Shown piece by piece: positions 38,391 to 46,487 of a stretch of DNA of 48,804 bases. Source of the stretch: Prevotella sp. (lineage in GTDB: Bacteria > Bacteroidota > Bacteroidia > Bacteroidales > Bacteroidaceae); NCBI GenBank assembly GCA_016286995.1, contig JAEEVA010000021.1, positions 1-48,804 of the forward strand. Direction: 5' to 3'. The notes below the pieces were generated by a model. The model ran no database searches. It was not told the DNA's origin and saw nothing but the letters and a program-made list of their open reading frames with translations. The position numbers were made by a program, and so were the translations under genes. Numbering within the stretch: the stretch's first letter is position 1; the number at the start of each line of letters is the position of its first letter.

Positions 38391-39386
38391 TTAGGGCACT
38401 TCAACCTTATTGATAATCTTGCTGACGATTTCCTCGCTCGTCACATTGCTGGCCTCGGCCTCGTAGGTCAGTCCAATGCGGTGACGCAGCACGTCGTGGG
38501 CCACAGCACGCACATCCTCAGGCACCACGTAGCCGCGACGCTTGATGAAGGCATAGGCACGGGCTGCCTTGGCCAGATTGATAGAGGCGCGAGGTGAACC
38601 GCCAAAGGCTATCATGTCCTTCATGTCCTTCAGGCCGTAGCGGTCAGGATAGCGTGTGGCAAACACGATGTCGGCAATATACTGCTCAATCTTCTCGTCG
38701 ATATACACTTCACGCACCACCGAACGGGCCTTCAGTATCTCCTCCGCCGTCGTCACGGGCGTCACCTTGGGCAGTCCCTCACCGATGTTCTCGCGGATAA
38801 TCTTCTTCTCCTCGTCAATGGTCGGATAGCCGATGACCACCTTCAGCATAAAACGGTCTACCTGTGCCTCGGGCAGCGGATAGGTTCCCTCCTGCTCTAT
38901 CGGGTTCTGCGTAGCCATCACCAGGAACGGGTTCGGCAGGTCGAAGGTTTCCGAGCCTATCGTCACCTGCTTCTCCTGCATGGCTTCTAAAAGTGCACTC
39001 TGCACCTTGGCCGGTGCACGGTTGATTTCGTCGGCCAGCACAAAGTTGGCAAACACCGGTCCGCGCTTCACTTGGAATTTCTCGTCCTTCTGCGAATAAA
39101 TCATCGTACCTGTCACGTCGGCAGGCAGTAAGTCGGGGGTAAACTGTATGCGGCTGTACGTCGCATCAATCAGCTGGGCCAGCGTCTTGATAGCCAGCGT
39201 CTTGGCCAGACCGGGCACACCCTCAAGCAGGATATTGCCGTCGCTCAACAAGCCTATCAGCAGCGAGTCCACCAAATGTTTCTGTCCTACTATCACCCGA
39301 TCCATGCCCGCCGTCAGGTTGGTCACGAATCCACTCTGTTGTTCTATCCGGATGTTCAATTCACGGATGTCAATAGCTTCTGCCAT
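38391..39386 (-). CDS. MoxR-family AAA+ ATPase
   Basis: 331 residues. AAA+ motifs in order: GNILLEGVPGLAKTLAI (Walker A, ~55), FANFVLADEINRAPAKVQSA (Walker B), MATQNPIEQEGTYPLPEAQ (sensor 1) and DRFMLKV. The C-terminal lid contains GGSPRASINLAKAARAYAF. MoxR proteins act as chaperone-like ATPases that mature VWA-domain partners, here the Bat proteins and DUF58. First gene of the operon on the minus strand, with a -7 box upstream. Confidence 0.95.
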   Translation of the reverse strand: MAEAIDIRELNIRIEQQSGFVTNLTAGMDRVIVGQKHLVDSLLIGLLSDGNILLEGVPGLAKTLAIKTLAQLIDATYSRIQFTPDLLPADVTGTMIYSQKDEKFQVKRGPVFANFVLADEINRAPAKVQSALLEAMQEKQVTIGSETFDLPNPFLVMATQNPIEQEGTYPLPEAQVDRFMLKVVIGYPTIDEEKKIIRENIGEGLPKVTPVTTAEEILKARSVVREVYIDEKIEQYIADIVFATRYPDRYGLKDMKDMIAFGGSPRASINLAKAARAYAFIKRRGYVVPEDVRAVAHDVLRHRIGLTYEAEASNVTSEEIVSKIINKVEVP

Positions 39387-39424
39387 AATTATCTTCTTTT
39401 ACGTTGGTTTCAGTATTTTGGGCG

Positions 39425-39432
39425 CAAAATTA
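39425..39432 (-). promoter_or_regulatory. -7 box (TAATTTTG) of the moxR-bat operon
   Basis: TAATTTTG on the minus strand fits TAnnTTTG, 38 nt before the moxR ATG. A TTTG at 39449-39452 is only 16 nt away, shorter than consensus. It is divergent from the LolA-like gene. Confidence 0.5.
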
Positions 39433-39458
39433 CAAAATAAATAAGAGACAAAAGAAAG

Positions 39459-39486
39459 TTCATGGTTCATGGTTCATGGTTCATGG
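39459..39486. repeat. 7-bp repeat tract (TTCATGG) between divergent moxR and lolA-like genes
   Basis: Four exact copies of TTCATGG, followed on the plus strand by a T-rich low-complexity stretch (39487-39545, TTTTTTAA and TTTTATTC motifs) up to the -7 box. Confidence 0.93.
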
Positions 39487-39547
39487 TTATTTTTTTAATT
39501 TTTTAATTTTTTATTCTTTTATTTTTTTATTCTTTTATTTTTCTTCG

Positions 39548-39555
39548 TACCTTTG
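39548..39555 (+). promoter_or_regulatory. -7 box (TACCTTTG) of the LolA-like gene
   Basis: TACCTTTGCAG, 10 nt before the ATG at 39566. The leader would be only about 5 nt. The -33 position is in the T-rich stretch and lacks TTTG. Confidence 0.65.
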
Positions 39556-39565
39556 CAGCCCGAAT

Positions 39566-40189
39566 ATGAAACGTATATATATAATAATAGGTATATTGAC
39601 GCTCGCCATGAGCGTTTTTGCACAAGAGAAAGAGACGCCCAACGCCCAACAGGCACGCCGCTTGTTCATGCAGGCTTATGACCGCATGTACGGCCAGCAA
39701 GGGTCGCAGGTTCACTACAAAGTCAACATCATCGGCATCTACAAGACCGAAGGCACCATCTGGACGAAGGGCAAGAAGAGCAAATTCATCGACGAGCGGT
39801 ACATTGCCTGGAACGACGACGTCACCTACTACCGCTTAGAGCGCAAGAAGAAGACCATCACCATCTATGATGCCCACTCCGATGAACGCGACAAGTATGC
39901 CACAAAGTTCAAGTTCTCACCCGACAACTACACCTACAGCATCAAGGACACCAAGGACGGCTACGCCATCACCCTGAAGGCCAAGAAAGGTGTTAGCGGC
40001 ATCAAGGAAGCTCGTGTGCTGCTCGACAAGAAGACGCACAACCCCATGAGCGTGCGCATCAAGTTGGGCATTTTCCATACCACTATCAAAATCAGTGAGT
40101 TCAAGACTGGCGGCATCACCGACGAACTCTTCCAGTTCCCTAAGGACCGCTACCCCGCCAAAGACTATCAATACATAGATAAGAGGTGA
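39566..40189 (+). CDS. LolA-like periplasmic lipoprotein chaperone
   Basis: 207 residues with signal peptide MKRIYIIIGILTLAMSVFAQ. The mature part is strand-rich (VHYKVNIIGIYKTEGTIWTK, YTYSIKDTKDGYAITLKAKK, PMSVRIKLGIFHTTIKISEF) and ends LFQFPKDRYPAKDYQYID, typical of the Bacteroidetes LolA-like family. Probable function: carrying lipoproteins across the periplasm. I start at ATG 39566; an upstream open extension runs through repeats. The GH127-type gene starts 5 bp after its stop, so an operon is likely, though the two functions have no known link. Confidence 0.7.
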   Translation: MKRIYIIIGILTLAMSVFAQEKETPNAQQARRLFMQAYDRMYGQQGSQVHYKVNIIGIYKTEGTIWTKGKKSKFIDERYIAWNDDVTYYRLERKKKTITIYDAHSDERDKYATKFKFSPDNYTYSIKDTKDGYAITLKAKKGVSGIKEARVLLDKKTHNPMSVRIKLGIFHTTIKISEFKTGGITDELFQFPKDRYPAKDYQYIDKR

Positions 40190-40194
40190 GTTAT

Positions 40195-42576
40195 ATGAGA
40201 TTACAGTTTTTTTATTCTTTTGTTTTTTTCTTCTTTTCTTCTTTTAGCACGATAGCTGAAGCACAAGAAAAGCTCTACCCCAATGAGTTTCCACTCGGCG
40301 ACGTCACACTATTGGACGGACCACTGAAACATGCACGTGACCTGAACATTCAGACGTTGCTGAAGTACGACAACGACCGCCTGCTGGCACCCTATCTGAA
40401 GGAAGCCGGACTAACGCCCAAGGGGAAGTCGTACCCTAACTGGGACGGACTGGACGGACACGTAGGCGGCCACTATCTGACAGCGATGGCCATCAATGCT
40501 GCTACAGGCAGCGAGGAATGCCGCCAGCGCATGGAATACTGGATCAGCGAGCTGCAGGCCTGTGCTGACGCCAACGCACAGAACCACCCCGATTGGGGCA
40601 AGGGCTACGTAGGCGGTGTGCCAGGCAGCGACCGCGTGTGGGGTAATTTCAAGAAGGGAGACTTCGGGGCTTATTACGGCTCATGGGTACCTTTCTATAA
40701 TATCCACAAGATGTATGCCGGACTGCGCGACGCGTGGCTCTACTGCGGCAACGAACAGGCCAAGCAACTGTTCTTAGGCTTCTGCGACTGGGCCATCGAC
40801 CTGACGGCAGGTCTCACCGACGCCCAGATGGAGCGTGTACTGGACACCGAGCATGGCGGCATGAACGAGGTGCTGGCCGATGCCTACGCCATCACCGGCG
40901 ACATAAAATATCTCGTCGTGGCCCGCCGTTTCTCGCACCGCCGGCTACTCCATCCGTTGATGGCCCGCCGTGACTGTTTAGACAACATGCACGCCAATAC
41001 GCAGGTGCCCAAGGTCATCGGCTTTGAACGCATAGCCGAACTGGGTGGCGACGAGGCTTACCACACCGCAGGAGCTTTTTTCTGGGACATCGTGACCGGC
41101 GAGCGTTCGTTAGCATTCGGTGGCAACAGCCGTCGTGAGCACTTCCCCAGCAAGGAGGCCTGTCAGGACTTCGTACAGGACATTGACGGTCCTGAGTCGT
41201 GCAACACCAACAACATGCTGAAACTCACCGAGGACCTGCACCGCCGCAATCCCGAGGCCCGCTATGCCGACTTCTACGAGCTGGCAATGTTCAACCACAT
41301 CCTCTCCACCCAGCACCCCGAGCACGGCGGCTACGTGTACTTCACCTCAGCCCGTCCGCGCCACTACCGCAACTACTCGGCACCCAACGAAGCCATGTGG
41401 TGCTGCGTAGGAACAGGTATGGAAAATCATGGCAAGTACGGACAGTTCGTCTATACCCACGTGGGCGATGCCCTCTTTGTCAACCTCTTCGTGGCTTCCG
41501 AACTCAACTGGAAAGAGCAAGGTATCACCCTAAAGCAGGAGACGCTGTTCCCCTACTCTGAAAGCAGTAAGATTACCGTTACTCATGGCAAGGGCTACTT
41601 TGCCATGCAAGTGCGTTATCCAGGGTGGGTGAAGCCCGGACAGTTCACGGTAAAGGTCAACGGGCAACCTGTCAGCATCATAACCGGCCCGTCGTCCTAT
41701 GTCACCATCGACCGCCAATGGAAGAAGGGCGACGTCGTCGACATCACGTTCCCCATGCACAACAGCGTGAAGTATATGCCCAACCTCTCGCAGTACATTG
41801 CCCTGATGCACGGTCCCATCATGCTCGCCATGAAGACTGGCACCGAAGACCTGGCCATGCTGATAGCCGACGACAGCCGCTTCGGCCAGCTTGCCATAGG
41901 CAAGAAGTTGCCCATCGACCAGGCCCCCATCCTGATTAACAACGACATCGAGGACATTGCCAACCAGCTGCAACCCGTAGCCGGCAAGCCTCTGCACTTC
42001 ACGCTCAGCACGAAGATGGTTAACGAGATACGTAACGAGCTCATGCCCTTCTTCGAGTTGCACGACGCCCGCTACATGATGTACTGGCTGGCACTCTCAG
42101 AGGACAACTACAAGGGCTATCTCGACAACCTGGCCAAACAGGAGCAGGAACGTCAGGCACTCGAGGCCCGCACCACTGATAAGGTACAGCCCGGCGAACA
42201 GCAGCCAGAGAGCGACCACTTCATGGAAACCGACGACTCCTTTGTGGGTAACACCAACGACGTATTCTTCCGCGATGCCCGTGACGGCCACTACTTCAGC
42301 TATCTGATGCAGACCGGAGGTGAGACCGACCTCTCCCTGCGCCTGAAATACTGGGGCGTCGGCGAGTGGAAGAGCCACGAGTTCGACATCCTCGTCGACG
42401 ACGTGCTGGTGACCTCGGTAAACAACACCGGTAAATACCGCACCTCTCAGTTCAAGTACGAGAACTATCCCATTCCTGCCGATGCGCTGAAGGGCAAGCA
42501 GCAGGTTCGTGTGAAGTTCGTTGCCAAGCCTCAGAAGCAGATTGGAGAAATCTACGAAGTCAGACTGGTAAAATAA
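40195..42576 (+). CDS. GH127-type beta-L-arabinofuranosidase (DUF1680)
   Basis: 793 residues from ATG 40195; a GTG three codons earlier overlaps the LolA-like stop. The signal peptide is Phe-rich (MRLQFFYSFVFFFFSSFSTI) and encoded by a T-rich stretch. Residues ~35-540 form the (alpha/alpha)6-barrel plus beta-sandwich of GH127/DUF1680: GLDGHVGGHYLTAMA, YNIHKMYAGLRDAW, GGMNEVLADAYAITGD, the zinc and catalytic ESCNTNNMLK (Glu334, Cys336) and AMWCCVGTGMENHGKYG (Cys403, Cys404). These match the Glu and three Cys that hold zinc in HypBA1, where a Cys is the nucleophile. A further ~170-residue C-terminal beta domain (LRLKYWGVGEWKSHEFDILV) is present. It should remove beta-L-arabinofuranose from plant glycans in the periplasm. 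Confidence 0.9.
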   Translation: MRLQFFYSFVFFFFSSFSTIAEAQEKLYPNEFPLGDVTLLDGPLKHARDLNIQTLLKYDNDRLLAPYLKEAGLTPKGKSYPNWDGLDGHVGGHYLTAMAINAATGSEECRQRMEYWISELQACADANAQNHPDWGKGYVGGVPGSDRVWGNFKKGDFGAYYGSWVPFYNIHKMYAGLRDAWLYCGNEQAKQLFLGFCDWAIDLTAGLTDAQMERVLDTEHGGMNEVLADAYAITGDIKYLVVARRFSHRRLLHPLMARRDCLDNMHANTQVPKVIGFERIAELGGDEAYHTAGAFFWDIVTGERSLAFGGNSRREHFPSKEACQDFVQDIDGPESCNTNNMLKLTEDLHRRNPEARYADFYELAMFNHILSTQHPEHGGYVYFTSARPRHYRNYSAPNEAMWCCVGTGMENHGKYGQFVYTHVGDALFVNLFVASELNWKEQGITLKQETLFPYSESSKITVTHGKGYFAMQVRYPGWVKPGQFTVKVNGQPVSIITGPSSYVTIDRQWKKGDVVDITFPMHNSVKYMPNLSQYIALMHGPIMLAMKTGTEDLAMLIADDSRFGQLAIGKKLPIDQAPILINNDIEDIANQLQPVAGKPLHFTLSTKMVNEIRNELMPFFELHDARYMMYWLALSEDNYKGYLDNLAKQEQERQALEARTTDKVQPGEQQPESDHFMETDDSFVGNTNDVFFRDARDGHYFSYLMQTGGETDLSLRLKYWGVGEWKSHEFDILVDDVLVTSVNNTGKYRTSQFKYENYPIPADALKGKQQVRVKFVAKPQKQIGEIYEVRLVK

Positions 42577-42588
42577 AATAAAATAAAA
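42570..42588. repeat. 5-bp tandem repeat (AAAAT) after the GH127-type gene
   Basis: Three AAAAT units plus AAAA, overlapping the TAA stop (42574-42576) and lying 16 nt before the zinc-ribbon ATG. Confidence 0.8.
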
Positions 42589-42604
42589 CGGAACCGCTTC
42601 CAAA

Positions 42605-42898
42605 ATGGCTTGGAAACTGAAATATCGTTGTAAGCAGTGTGGCTACGAAGCCGAGGTGTACGAAGGCCGTGGACTCTTTCGTCAGGAGATTACGGCCATG
42701 TCGTGCCCGAATTGCAAGACCATCCAGAACATTGTGGTAGGAGGTATCATTGCCGACGTAGCACCTTCCTACAGAAGCGAGGCAGGCCGCTTGTGCTTAC
42801 AATGCGGCAGCGATAATATCAGGATATGGAATAAACACACTTGTCCAAAATGCCAAGGGGAGATGGAACATACTGGCGAGAAAGAGTTTTGGACGTAA
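42605..42898 (+). CDS. Small zinc-ribbon protein
   Basis: 97 residues with four CxxC pairs: CKQC (~9), CPNC (~35), CLQC (~66) and CPKC (~79), enough for two zinc ribbons. The segment between (TIQNIVVGGIIADVAP) is hydrophobic. No other motif. It could bind nucleic acid or protein; function unknown. It lies 28 bp after the GH127-type gene and is followed by a strong hairpin. Confidence 0.8.
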   Translation: MAWKLKYRCKQCGYEAEVYEGRGLFRQEITAMSCPNCKTIQNIVVGGIIADVAPSYRSEAGRLCLQCGSDNIRIWNKHTCPKCQGEMEHTGEKEFWT

Positions 42899-42922
42899 TA
42901 CAAATATAATATTGAAAAAACG

Positions 42923-42993
42923 AAATATGCAAAATATGAAAATAAACGCTGGCCTTGCATAGGTCATCGTTTATTTTCATATTTTGCGTATTT
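42923..42993. terminator. 26-bp inverted repeat, bidirectional terminator
   Basis: Arms 42923-42948 and 42968-42993 pair over 26 bp with one mismatch around a 19-nt loop. Flanked by A6 on the left and T5 on the right, it can terminate both converging genes (zinc-ribbon and DHH). The A/T-rich arms themselves supply a T-tract in either direction. Confidence 0.85.
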
Positions 42994-42994
42994 T

Positions 42995-44026
42995 TCAACA
43001 AAGAGTGGCAGAAGCCTGGATAGCCTGTTTGACAACCTCGACGGCCTCAGCGAGTGAGCAATTGAGACGTCCACCGGAAGCGTTGAGATGACCACCGCCA
43101 TTGAAGAATCGCTCAGCAAGGATGTTACAGGGCATTTGGTCAACAGAGCGAAGGCTGACCCAGATGGTGTCGGGTTTCTCGGTATCCTCACGCAGCGAGA
43201 TGCTGAGTTTCAGACCCTTGATTTGCAGGGGCATATTGACCAACCCTTCAGCATCACCTTTGATGAAATGGAACTGCTGCTGGTCATCCTTGGATAACGT
43301 GTAGTAGGCAGCATGGTTTTGTTCGTCGACAACAAGGCGGTTAAACAGCACAAAGCCAACCATGCGCAAACGGTGCACAGAATAGTTGTGATAGACGTTA
43401 CGGTAGATCTTGTCCTTATTAATGTGCTTAGTGAGTAACTGACTGATAACAAAAAAGATGGCTGGATCGTTGGAATTGAAGGTAAAACCACCTGTATCGG
43501 TCATCATACCAGTATAGACGGAAATAGCAAAGTGCTTGCCTAACTCAGGAAACAATCCCAGCTGCCAAGCAATGCGGAACACCAGTTCGCTGGTGGATGA
43601 CATCTTGGGATAGGAAATGGTGAGACAGGCTGGCACGTCGGGATCGAGATGGTGATCAATGAGCACTATCTTGGCCTCCGTATGCTGAAGGGCTTCCTCC
43701 ATCTCGTTGGTGCGTGAAAGCGTGTTGAAGTCAAGGCAGAATACGAGGTCGGCAATCTTCAGCACAGTATCAACGTAATCCTTGCGCTTGTCGTAACGTA
43801 CCACCTTCTCAGTATTGGGCAACCAGTGCAGGTAGTCGGGATACTGGTCGGGAACGACCATCAAAGGGTCTTTGCCCATCTGACGCAGCACCTCACCCCA
43901 CCCCAGCATGGAACCCAGAGCGTCGCCGTCGGCATTCTGATGACAACACAGGACAATATTGCTGGAATCAGCTATTAAAGTGCGCAGGAGCTTTAACTGC
44001 TCCTGCGACAATAATTCATTTAACAT
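42995..44026 (-). CDS. DHH-family phosphoesterase (NrnA/oligoribonuclease-pAp phosphatase type)
   Basis: 343 residues. DHH motifs: HQNADGDALGSMLG (~29-42), VFCLDFN (~95), IVLIDHHLDPD (~121), GMMTDTGGFTF, and the DHHA1 domain with the terminal GGGHLNASGG. Such enzymes degrade oligoribonucleotides of 2-5 nt, cyclic-dinucleotide products or pAp; which one cannot be told. Cytoplasmic. It starts 5 bp after the nucleotidyltransferase stop; co-transcription is likely. Confidence 0.93.
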   Translation of the reverse strand: MLNELLSQEQLKLLRTLIADSSNIVLCCHQNADGDALGSMLGWGEVLRQMGKDPLMVVPDQYPDYLHWLPNTEKVVRYDKRKDYVDTVLKIADLVFCLDFNTLSRTNEMEEALQHTEAKIVLIDHHLDPDVPACLTISYPKMSSTSELVFRIAWQLGLFPELGKHFAISVYTGMMTDTGGFTFNSNDPAIFFVISQLLTKHINKDKIYRNVYHNYSVHRLRMVGFVLFNRLVVDEQNHAAYYTLSKDDQQQFHFIKGDAEGLVNMPLQIKGLKLSISLREDTEKPDTIWVSLRSVDQMPCNILAERFFNGGGHLNASGGRLNCSLAEAVEVVKQAIQASATLC

Positions 44027-44031
44027 ATTAA

Positions 44032-44973
44032 TCAGAACAATTTATCCGGATAGACACCATCGTCCACCAGCTGCTTGATGCGGGCCACAGTATCGGCACG
44101 GTCGGCAGCATAAGTGACGCCAAACCACTTGGAAGTGGTGTCAAGGACACGGACGGTAGCCGTCTTATCGTTGATAAGCTTGTTGACCATCAGGGGAATG
44201 AAGAACTCGGCCTTCAGGTTTTCCATGTTCTTCGGGTCGCTGAGGAACTCCTTGAAGTAGGCCTCGCTATACTCGAAATAGTCGGGAGTGAATCCCCACA
44301 TATTCATCGACACAGGCGTATTGTCGTCGACAGCCACCCACTGGCCTTCCTCGTCCTTGTAGCGAACGGGCTCAGAGGCAGCTCCTGCATTAGAGCCATC
44401 GGCAGCACAACGAACTATTTCGGTACGCTCTACCACCGTCGTCAGATTCTCGTTGGCGTCCTTAGAACAAATGCCACGGGCCACGGTACCATTCTCGCTC
44501 AGCGTATTACCAACGCGGAAACCCACCATCGCATACTGGTTCTTGGCACCCTCGGGCAGTTCGCTCAGGTATTTGCCGATAACCATGAAGGCATCGCGGT
44601 TGTAGAAGTCATCGCAGTTGATGACCAAGAACGGCTCCTTGATAACGTCCTTACCCATCAGCACGGCGTGGTTGGTACCCCAAGGCTTCTGACGGCCTTC
44701 GGGAACAGAGAATCCCTCGGGCAGGGCATCGAGTGCCTGGAAGCACAACTCGCACTGGATCTTGCCCTCGTACTTAGAGAGGATCTGTGTACGGAACTGC
44801 TCTTCAAAGTCCTTACGGATAACCCATACTATTTTGCCAAAACCTGCCTGGATGGCATCGTATATGCTGTAGTCCATGATGGTCTCGCCATTGGGGCCCA
44901 GACCGTCAAGCTGCTTCAGACCACCGTAGCGGCTTCCCATACCAGCAGCTAAAAGAAATAATGTCGGCTTCAT
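44032..44973 (-). CDS. Sugar-nucleotide (NDP-sugar) nucleotidyltransferase
   Basis: 313 residues with the nucleotidyltransferase start LFLLAAGMGSRYGGLKQLDG, PWGTNHAVLMGKDV, LVINCDDFYNRDAF (metal-binding DD), GTVARGICS, PVSMNMWGFTPDYF and a C-terminal DTTSKWFGVTYAADR. It transfers a nucleotide to a sugar phosphate, giving an NDP-sugar. The substrate is unknown; some relatives are annotated as UTP- or GTP-dependent. Cytoplasmic. The leader (44974-45011) is nearly pure A/T. Confidence 0.88.
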   Translation of the reverse strand: MKPTLFLLAAGMGSRYGGLKQLDGLGPNGETIMDYSIYDAIQAGFGKIVWVIRKDFEEQFRTQILSKYEGKIQCELCFQALDALPEGFSVPEGRQKPWGTNHAVLMGKDVIKEPFLVINCDDFYNRDAFMVIGKYLSELPEGAKNQYAMVGFRVGNTLSENGTVARGICSKDANENLTTVVERTEIVRCAADGSNAGAASEPVRYKDEEGQWVAVDDNTPVSMNMWGFTPDYFEYSEAYFKEFLSDPKNMENLKAEFFIPLMVNKLINDKTATVRVLDTTSKWFGVTYAADRADTVARIKQLVDDGVYPDKLF

Positions 44974-45011
44974 TTAAGATTAAAAAAATAAAAAAATATA
45001 AAAATAAAAAA
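44974..45011. other. A/T-only gap between nuoN and the nucleotidyltransferase gene
   Basis: Runs of A broken by single T (plus strand) with rough 7-8-bp spacing; on the minus strand a U-rich leader directly before the ATG at 44973. Similar to the T-rich stretch before the LolA-like gene. Confidence 0.55.
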
Positions 45012-46454
45012 TTAAAAATGCGATACGGAGAAGAGGTAGTCGTAGATGCACGAGCAAATACCGAAGAGAGCAATGCCTGCGGTGCAGATGGCGAGGGCAA
45101 CACGGGTGTTGACATCGGTCTTGAACGTAGGCAGGGGATTGTCACTCGGCTTGATGTACATGGCCTTGACGATGAGCAGATAGTAATACAAACTCACGAC
45201 GGTGTTGACCAAAGCTACGAAGACCACGAAATAGGCCCAGAAGGAACCTTGCTCAGCAGCAGCCATGAACACGAAAAACTTCGAGAACATACCTGCAAAC
45301 GGAGGAATACCGGCCAGCGAGAACAAGGCCAGCGTCATGAGGAACGCCAGCTTGGGGTTGGTCTGATAAAGGCCGTCGTAGGCACTCATCTTGGTAGCGC
45401 CGCCGTTATTTTGCTCTACGGTAGAGATGACGATGAAGACAGCCATGTTAGCAACGATATACACCAACACGTAGTACATCAGCGACGTCATGCCCATCTG
45501 CGAACCACCGATGACAGCCAACATGATATAGCCGGCCTGAGAGATGGAGCTGAAGGCCATGAAGCGCTTGAGCTCGCTCTGACGAATGGCGAAGAGGTTG
45601 GCAATGGTAATCGAGAGCACGATGACGACGTAGAGCATGTACTCCCAATAGGCCATCATCGGACCGAAGGCCTTCGCCAGGATGACCAGCGCAGCAAAGG
45701 CTGCAGCACCCTTGGAGCAGACAGAGAGGTAACCGGTGATGGGCGTCGGAGCACCTTCATAGGTATCGGCCGTCCAGAAGTGGAAAGGCACCAGCGAGAG
45801 CTTGAAGGCCAAGCCGCTGAAGAAGAATACCAATCCCATGATCTGCAGAGGCGAGAACATATACTTGTCACCCATAGCATCAGCCACATCGCCGAAATAG
45901 AGTGTGCCAGTAGCAGCATAGATGAACGAAATACCGTAAAGCATCACACCACTGGAGAACGTAGCCACAAGGATGTACTTGGCGGCAGCCTCAGCAGACT
46001 TTTTCTTCCACTTGTCGAAAGCTACCAAGCAGGCCATAGGCACTGAGGCAGTCTCCAGTCCGAGGAAGAAGATGAGGAACGAGCCACTGGACATCATGAT
46101 ATACATACCCAGCAGGGTGCTCAGCACCAACAGATGGAATTCACCGGCATACTTACGAGCTTCGTTCTCAAGCCAAGGCTCGGCCATCACTACGACGATA
46201 AACGTACCAAAAGTGAGGATGAGCTTCATGACCTGAGCAGCCTGCCCAGCGACATACATGCCACCAAAGGCCTCAGCAGGACCGACAGTCGTGAGCATAA
46301 TGGTCTGGCAGAGCAACAGGGCAGCAGTAAGCTTACCCAGCACGCCAACCTTACGCTCACTCTTCGACAGGCAGAAGTCTGCAAAGAACACGATAATCAA
46401 TGCGAGAACCAACAGGGCCTCGGGAATCATATTTAGAAATTGACTATATCCCAT
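45012..46454 (-). CDS. nuoN: NADH-quinone oxidoreductase subunit N
   Basis: 480 residues from ATG 46454 (MGYSQFLNMIPEALLVLALI). About 14 membrane helices, with the antiporter-like core LVAFDKWKKKSAEAAAKYIL (a key lysine), LSLVPFHFWTADTYEGAPTP and AGIPPFAGMFSKFFVF. One of three antiporter-like proton-pumping subunits of complex I. The order nuoL-nuoM-nuoN is as expected. The gap from nuoM is entirely a 7-bp repeat. Confidence 0.96.
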   Translation of the reverse strand: MGYSQFLNMIPEALLVLALIIVFFADFCLSKSERKVGVLGKLTAALLLCQTIMLTTVGPAEAFGGMYVAGQAAQVMKLILTFGTFIVVVMAEPWLENEARKYAGEFHLLVLSTLLGMYIMMSSGSFLIFFLGLETASVPMACLVAFDKWKKKSAEAAAKYILVATFSSGVMLYGISFIYAATGTLYFGDVADAMGDKYMFSPLQIMGLVFFFSGLAFKLSLVPFHFWTADTYEGAPTPITGYLSVCSKGAAAFAALVILAKAFGPMMAYWEYMLYVVIVLSITIANLFAIRQSELKRFMAFSSISQAGYIMLAVIGGSQMGMTSLMYYVLVYIVANMAVFIVISTVEQNNGGATKMSAYDGLYQTNPKLAFLMTLALFSLAGIPPFAGMFSKFFVFMAAAEQGSFWAYFVVFVALVNTVVSLYYYLLIVKAMYIKPSDNPLPTFKTDVNTRVALAICTAGIALFGICSCIYDYLFSVSHF

Positions 46455-46487
46455 AATTATCAATTTTCAATTATCAATTATCAATTA
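46455..46487. repeat. 7-bp repeat tract forming the nuoM-nuoN gap
   Basis: AATTATC, AATTTTC, AATTATC, AATTATC, AATTA. It abuts the nuoN ATG (46454) and includes the nuoM stop codon (46485-46487). Confidence 0.93.

Noticed and set aside
44961..46046. Long open frame (361 codons) on the plus strand opposite nuoN, with similar ones opposite nuoM and nuoL
   Set aside because: The sense genes are certain, and their codon bias keeps the opposite strand free of stops. The antisense products are Asp/Glu/His-rich with no domain, signal or promoter.
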